The translations under genes and the position numbers were made by a program. A stretch of DNA of 64,000 nucleotides, taken from the NCBI RefSeq assembly GCF_047511655.1, contig NC_133398.1:50349638-50413637 (forward strand), read 5' to 3'. Below, in pieces: positions 63,048 to 64,000 of the stretch (position 1 is its first letter; each line of letters starts with the position of its first letter). Source of the stretch: Castor canadensis. Lineage: Eukaryota; Chordata; Mammalia; Rodentia; Castoridae. The notes below the pieces were generated by a model. The model ran no database searches, was not told the origin of the DNA, and saw nothing but the letters and a program-made list of their open reading frames with translations.

Positions 63048-63087
63048 ACCCAAACATTGTATGCTCATATGAATAAAAAAAAATCTG

Positions 63088-64000
63088 TCTGGAGACTGGT
63101 ACCAGTGGGAGGCTGTAAGGAAAGGGTGCAGGAGGGTGAAGGTAATGGAAATATTATGTACTCATGTATAAAAATGTAAAACTGAGATGTTGAGACTTTT
63201 CTAGGAATGGGAAGGAGTGATAGAGGATAATGATGGAGGGGGTGAATTCTACCATGATATATTGTAAGAATTTTTGTAAGTGTTATAATTTATCCCTAGT
63301 ACAACATTATGATAATTTCAATACTCTTGTTTTTCATAAACAATACTCCTGGCATCTACTATGTGCTCTGTCTCATTTAGTCATTGAGAATAGCAGAGAG
63401 TAGAGCAGACTGCATGGTGTTCTCTTATAATGCCCTCTTAGAAAAACAAGTGGAGTCTCCATTGGCACCTAGAAAATTACACCCTAAGTCCTCAACTCTT
63501 CTGAGATCTCTGGGTATTTTCCTGGCCATATGAACCAGAGTTGATTCGAGACTAATCAGTCTTTTCCAGTAGAATCTTGCCTAAGTAATGGTAGAGTCTT
63601 CCTCTCCAGTTCCCTTTCCTCTCCTTTACTAAAATAGTGCATACACTTATACTAGAAATATTACATAATCTCTTAATTGGCTCCATTTTAGTTACATGCT
63701 ATATTTTCATTTTTGTATTTTAGAATGATCCTTGATAAGGATGAGTGTATTTTAACACATATTGTGAACTGAGAGGTATATGTACATATAACTCATTGAA
63801 AGATACATATGTCTATCCATTTATTTATATTCCATAAGGCTTTACATTCTTGTTACTGAAAACTTAAGCATCAGGTTCATGATCATCCTAGAGGAATGAG
63901 CTAAAGAAGAAATAAACTAATGTACTAAGGCTCAGAGCTTATGTTTGGAAGGGCTCCATGAAAGGATATGTCAGGTGTGGAAGTAGGAAGAGTTCTGGAG
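63088..64000. other. Non-coding stretch at the window end
   Basis: No gene, repeat family or regulatory element is recognised. Confidence 0.5.

Larger units (their letters stand above)
56143..63077 (+). mobile_element. Full-length LINE-1 with target duplication
   Basis: About 6.9 kb. The 5' UTR begins GGAGATTCCAAGATGG and runs about 1.4 kb; ORF1 lies at about 57564-58759, ORF2 at 58810 to about 62600, and a 3' UTR with a strongly G-rich tract leads to AATAAA plus an A-run at 63073-63082. The bases AAAAAATCTG stand before the 5' end (56133-56142) and at the 3' end (63078-63087), a likely target duplication at a TTAAAA-type endonuclease site. Both ORFs are broken by a modest number of stops and shifts, so it is not mobile on its own. 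It is the youngest-looking L1 lineage in the window. Confidence 0.93.

Noticed and set aside
1-64000. CRISPR arrays, operons or bacterial-type features
   Set aside because: The window is mammalian; repeats are transposons, segmental duplications and microsatellites.

Overview
The window is from a placental mammal, most likely a rodent. The evidence is a type I interferon (IFN-alpha) cluster, very high LINE-1 content, and short interspersed repeats of the rodent tRNA-derived (ID-like) and 7SL/B1-like kinds. The species cannot be fixed from sequence alone; a beaver-like or squirrel-related rodent is only a guess. No spliced host gene, tRNA, rRNA or CRISPR array was seen.

Host genes: three IFN-alpha-type loci all lie on the minus strand. 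The one at 13.5-14.1 kb is a decayed pseudogene. The one at 16.65-17.18 kb is an uninterrupted 176-residue IFN-alpha gene with a recognisable virus-response promoter, but its C-terminal tail is shortened. The one at 49.3-49.9 kb keeps its promoter and most of its coding region but carries a 2-base frameshift. Relics of a more divergent type I interferon lie at 20.03-20.25 kb and 53.35-53.96 kb. The interferon loci belong to a duplicated block: about 15.2-21.2 kb matches about 48.1-54.6 kb, and a partial third copy at 10.9-12.9 kb matches 53.1-55.5 kb. Each copy has lost a different internal piece, including a CpG-rich block that remains unexplained.

Layout: 1-3.6 kb is an L1 (+). From 3.6 to about 9 kb is an older L1 (-), split at 6.78/8.42 kb by a younger 5'-truncated L1 (-) with a 15-bp target duplication. 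9-10.9 kb is unassigned plus L1 scraps. 10.9-21.2 kb is the first interferon region. 21.2-27.95 kb is a near full-length, dead L1 (+). 28.47-46.46 kb is a gammaretrovirus-like (class I) provirus fossil with paired LTRs and a 4-bp target duplication. That provirus holds an L1 3' fragment (29.6-30.65 kb, -) and a whole second LTR retroelement fossil (33.83-43.95 kb, -) with its own paired LTRs. 47-49 kb holds two L1 3' ends. 49-55.5 kb is the second interferon region. 56.14-63.08 kb is a full-length L1 (+) with a long uninterrupted reverse transcriptase segment. The last 0.9 kb shows nothing recognisable.

Only the 16.65-17.18 kb interferon gene is a plausible working protein-coding gene. I found no clear new biological system. 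The most interesting points are the shortened IFN-alpha, the differently deleted duplicated units with their divergent interferon relic and CpG-rich block, and the nested retroelement whose envelope-position region is unusually long.
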